Part shown: piece by piece, positions 8,624-9,930 of the stretch
How positions within the stretch are numbered: position 1 is the first letter of the stretch
Layout of the letters: every line of letters starts with the position of its first letter
Assembly (NCBI GenBank): GCA_017511585.1
Contig: JAFWJI010000031.1
Span: forward strand, 1-9,930
Direction: 5' to 3'
DNA from: Mycoplasmataceae bacterium
Lineage (GTDB): Bacteria; Bacillota_I; Bacilli_A; Mycoplasmatales; Metamycoplasmataceae
Length of the DNA: 9,930 nt
Notes under the pieces: model-generated
Told to the model about the DNA's origin: nothing
Seen by the model: only the letters and a program-made list of their open reading frames with translations
The model's database searches: none
Translations under genes and position numbers: made by a program

Positions 8624-9919
8624 ATGAATATTATTGAAATAATAGAAAAAAAGAAAAATAAGAAAAAACTAAATTTTAAAGAAATTGATTTTTTTGTTCA
8701 AAACTATAGTCAAAATAAAATACCAGATTATCAAATATCTTCATTATTGATGGCAATTGTCATAAATGGAATGGATTTAGATGAAGCAACCAATTTAACA
8801 AAATCAATGATTGCTAGTGGTAAAACAATTGATTTGTCTTCAATTAAGGGATTAAAAGTAGATAAACATTCAACAGGCGGAGTTGGAGATAAAGTTTCTT
8901 TAGTCTTAGGACCAATAATTGCTGCTTGTGGTGGTATTTTTGCCAAAATGTCTGGAAGAGGTTTAGGACATACAGGTGGAACAATAGATAAATTAGAATC
9001 TATTGATGGTTTTTCTTGTTTTCTATCAGATGAAAAATTTATTGAATTAGTTAAAAAAACAAATATTTCAATAATTGGTCAAACAGATGATTTAGTTCCG
9101 GCTGATAAAAAAATTTATGCATTAAGAGATACAAGCGGAACTGTTAATTCAATCCCTTTAATAGCTGCTTCTATTATGTCAAAAAAAATAGCAACAGGAG
9201 CTGATGTTATTTTACTTGATATCAAATGTGGTTCTGGTGCTTTTATGAAAAATCAAAAAGAAGCAGAAAAATTAGCAAATTGAATGATCCAAATTGGTAA
9301 AAAAATGAAAAAGAAAATTAAAGTTGAAATTACCAATATGGAACAACCACTTGGCAAAATGATTGGTAATAAAAATGAAGTAATTGAAGCTATCAACACT
9401 TTACAAAACAAAGGTGAAAAAAATTTTGTTGATCTAATTTATTCATCTAGCAGTATTTTATTAATTGAATCTAAAATTGCTAAAAATGAAAAAGAAGCTT
9501 ACAAAATGATTGATAATGTTTTAAAAAATGAATTAGCTTTTAAAAAATTTATTGAAATGGTTAAAAATCAAGGTGGAGATGTTGATAAAATTCAATCTAA
9601 AAATTGATGAAACCCAAAATATTCATTAGATGTAATTGCAAATAAATCAGGTTATTTGTATTTAAAAAATTCTATGATTTTAGGTTTAGTTGCAATGGAA
9701 TTAGGTGCTGGTAGAAAAACTAAAGAAGATAAAATAGATAATGAAGCTGGAATTGAATTGAAAAAAGTTACAAATGAAAAAGTTGAAGAAGGAGAAGTTA
9801 TTATAAAACTTTATTCTTCAAAAAAAATCAATCCAAATATAATTGATAAATTAAGTCCAACTTTTGAAATAAATCCAAATCCAAAAAAACATAAAATAAT
9901 CCTGAAAAAAATAAGTTAA
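8624..9919 (+). CDS. pdp: Pyrimidine-nucleoside (thymidine) phosphorylase
   Basis: The enzyme converts thymidine, deoxyuridine or uridine plus phosphate to base and (deoxy)ribose-1-phosphate. The protein has 431 residues, like the 433 of Bacillus Pdp, with three TGA tryptophans including a WW pair at 9605-9610. The helical domain and phosphate loop K81-H82-S83-TGGVGDKVS are followed by the signature [18 protein letters not shown] at 110-127, then pyrimidine-binding R168, S183 and K187 in [22 protein letters not shown]. The signature is preceded by K108-M, as in Gram-positive Pdp; E. coli DeoA has Met-Ile there. That favours the broad-specificity enzyme, although deoA is the name often used in mycoplasmas. 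The C-terminal domain ends with [11 protein letters not shown]. The gene starts at the base after the deoD stop, with AGGA nine bases upstream. Confidence 0.95.
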
Positions 9920-9930
9920 AAAATAAATAA

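Noticed and set aside
8731..8946. Minus-strand open frame of 71 residues within the pyrimidine-nucleoside phosphorylase gene
   Set aside because: It is antisense to the strongly conserved phosphate-binding region of that enzyme.

Overview
This window comes from a wall-less bacterium of the Mycoplasma type (Mollicutes using genetic code 4). The DNA is very AT-rich. Eight of the ten protein genes can only be read through with TGA as tryptophan. I count about 22 in-frame TGA codons against one TGG, at 3732-3734. The gene families (RecA, S20, PheS/PheT, DeoD, pyrimidine-nucleoside phosphorylase) are those of a reduced Firmicutes-derived genome. I do not assign a species.

Minus-strand block, positions 1 to about 2450. 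Read in the direction of transcription it runs rpsT (ribosomal protein S20), recA, a YmdB-type metallophosphoesterase, then the leader and first bases of a 16S rRNA gene that leaves the window at position 1. The order recA-ymdB recalls recA-rny-ymdB of Bacillus, but rny is absent here. recA has its own extended -10 promoter in the gap after rpsT.

Divergent intergenic region, about 2451-2584. It separates rpsT from a plus-strand gene set and must hold promoters for both directions.

Plus-strand block, 2585-7867. The genes are tightly packed: a membrane-anchored NERD-domain protein, a YgjP-like (DUF45/M48-type) zinc metallopeptidase overlapping it by 23 bases, pheS, pheT, and a polytopic membrane protein of unknown function. 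Gaps are 7 to 29 bases, so this is probably one transcription unit. pheS and pheT encode the two subunits of phenylalanyl-tRNA synthetase. The beta-subunit editing domain (B3/B4) appears degenerate.

Plus-strand block, 7925-9919. deoD (purine nucleoside phosphorylase) and the pyrimidine-nucleoside phosphorylase gene abut exactly (TAAATG). Together they release bases and (deoxy)ribose-1-phosphate from nucleosides, a typical salvage pair in organisms that cannot make nucleotides de novo.

No mobile element, CRISPR array, tRNA or clear rho-independent terminator was found. No stretch longer than about 160 bases lacks a gene. I see no clearly new biological system. The points most worth a second look are the apparently lost PheRS editing site, the NERD-metallopeptidase pair ahead of pheST, and possible near-leaderless starts for two genes.
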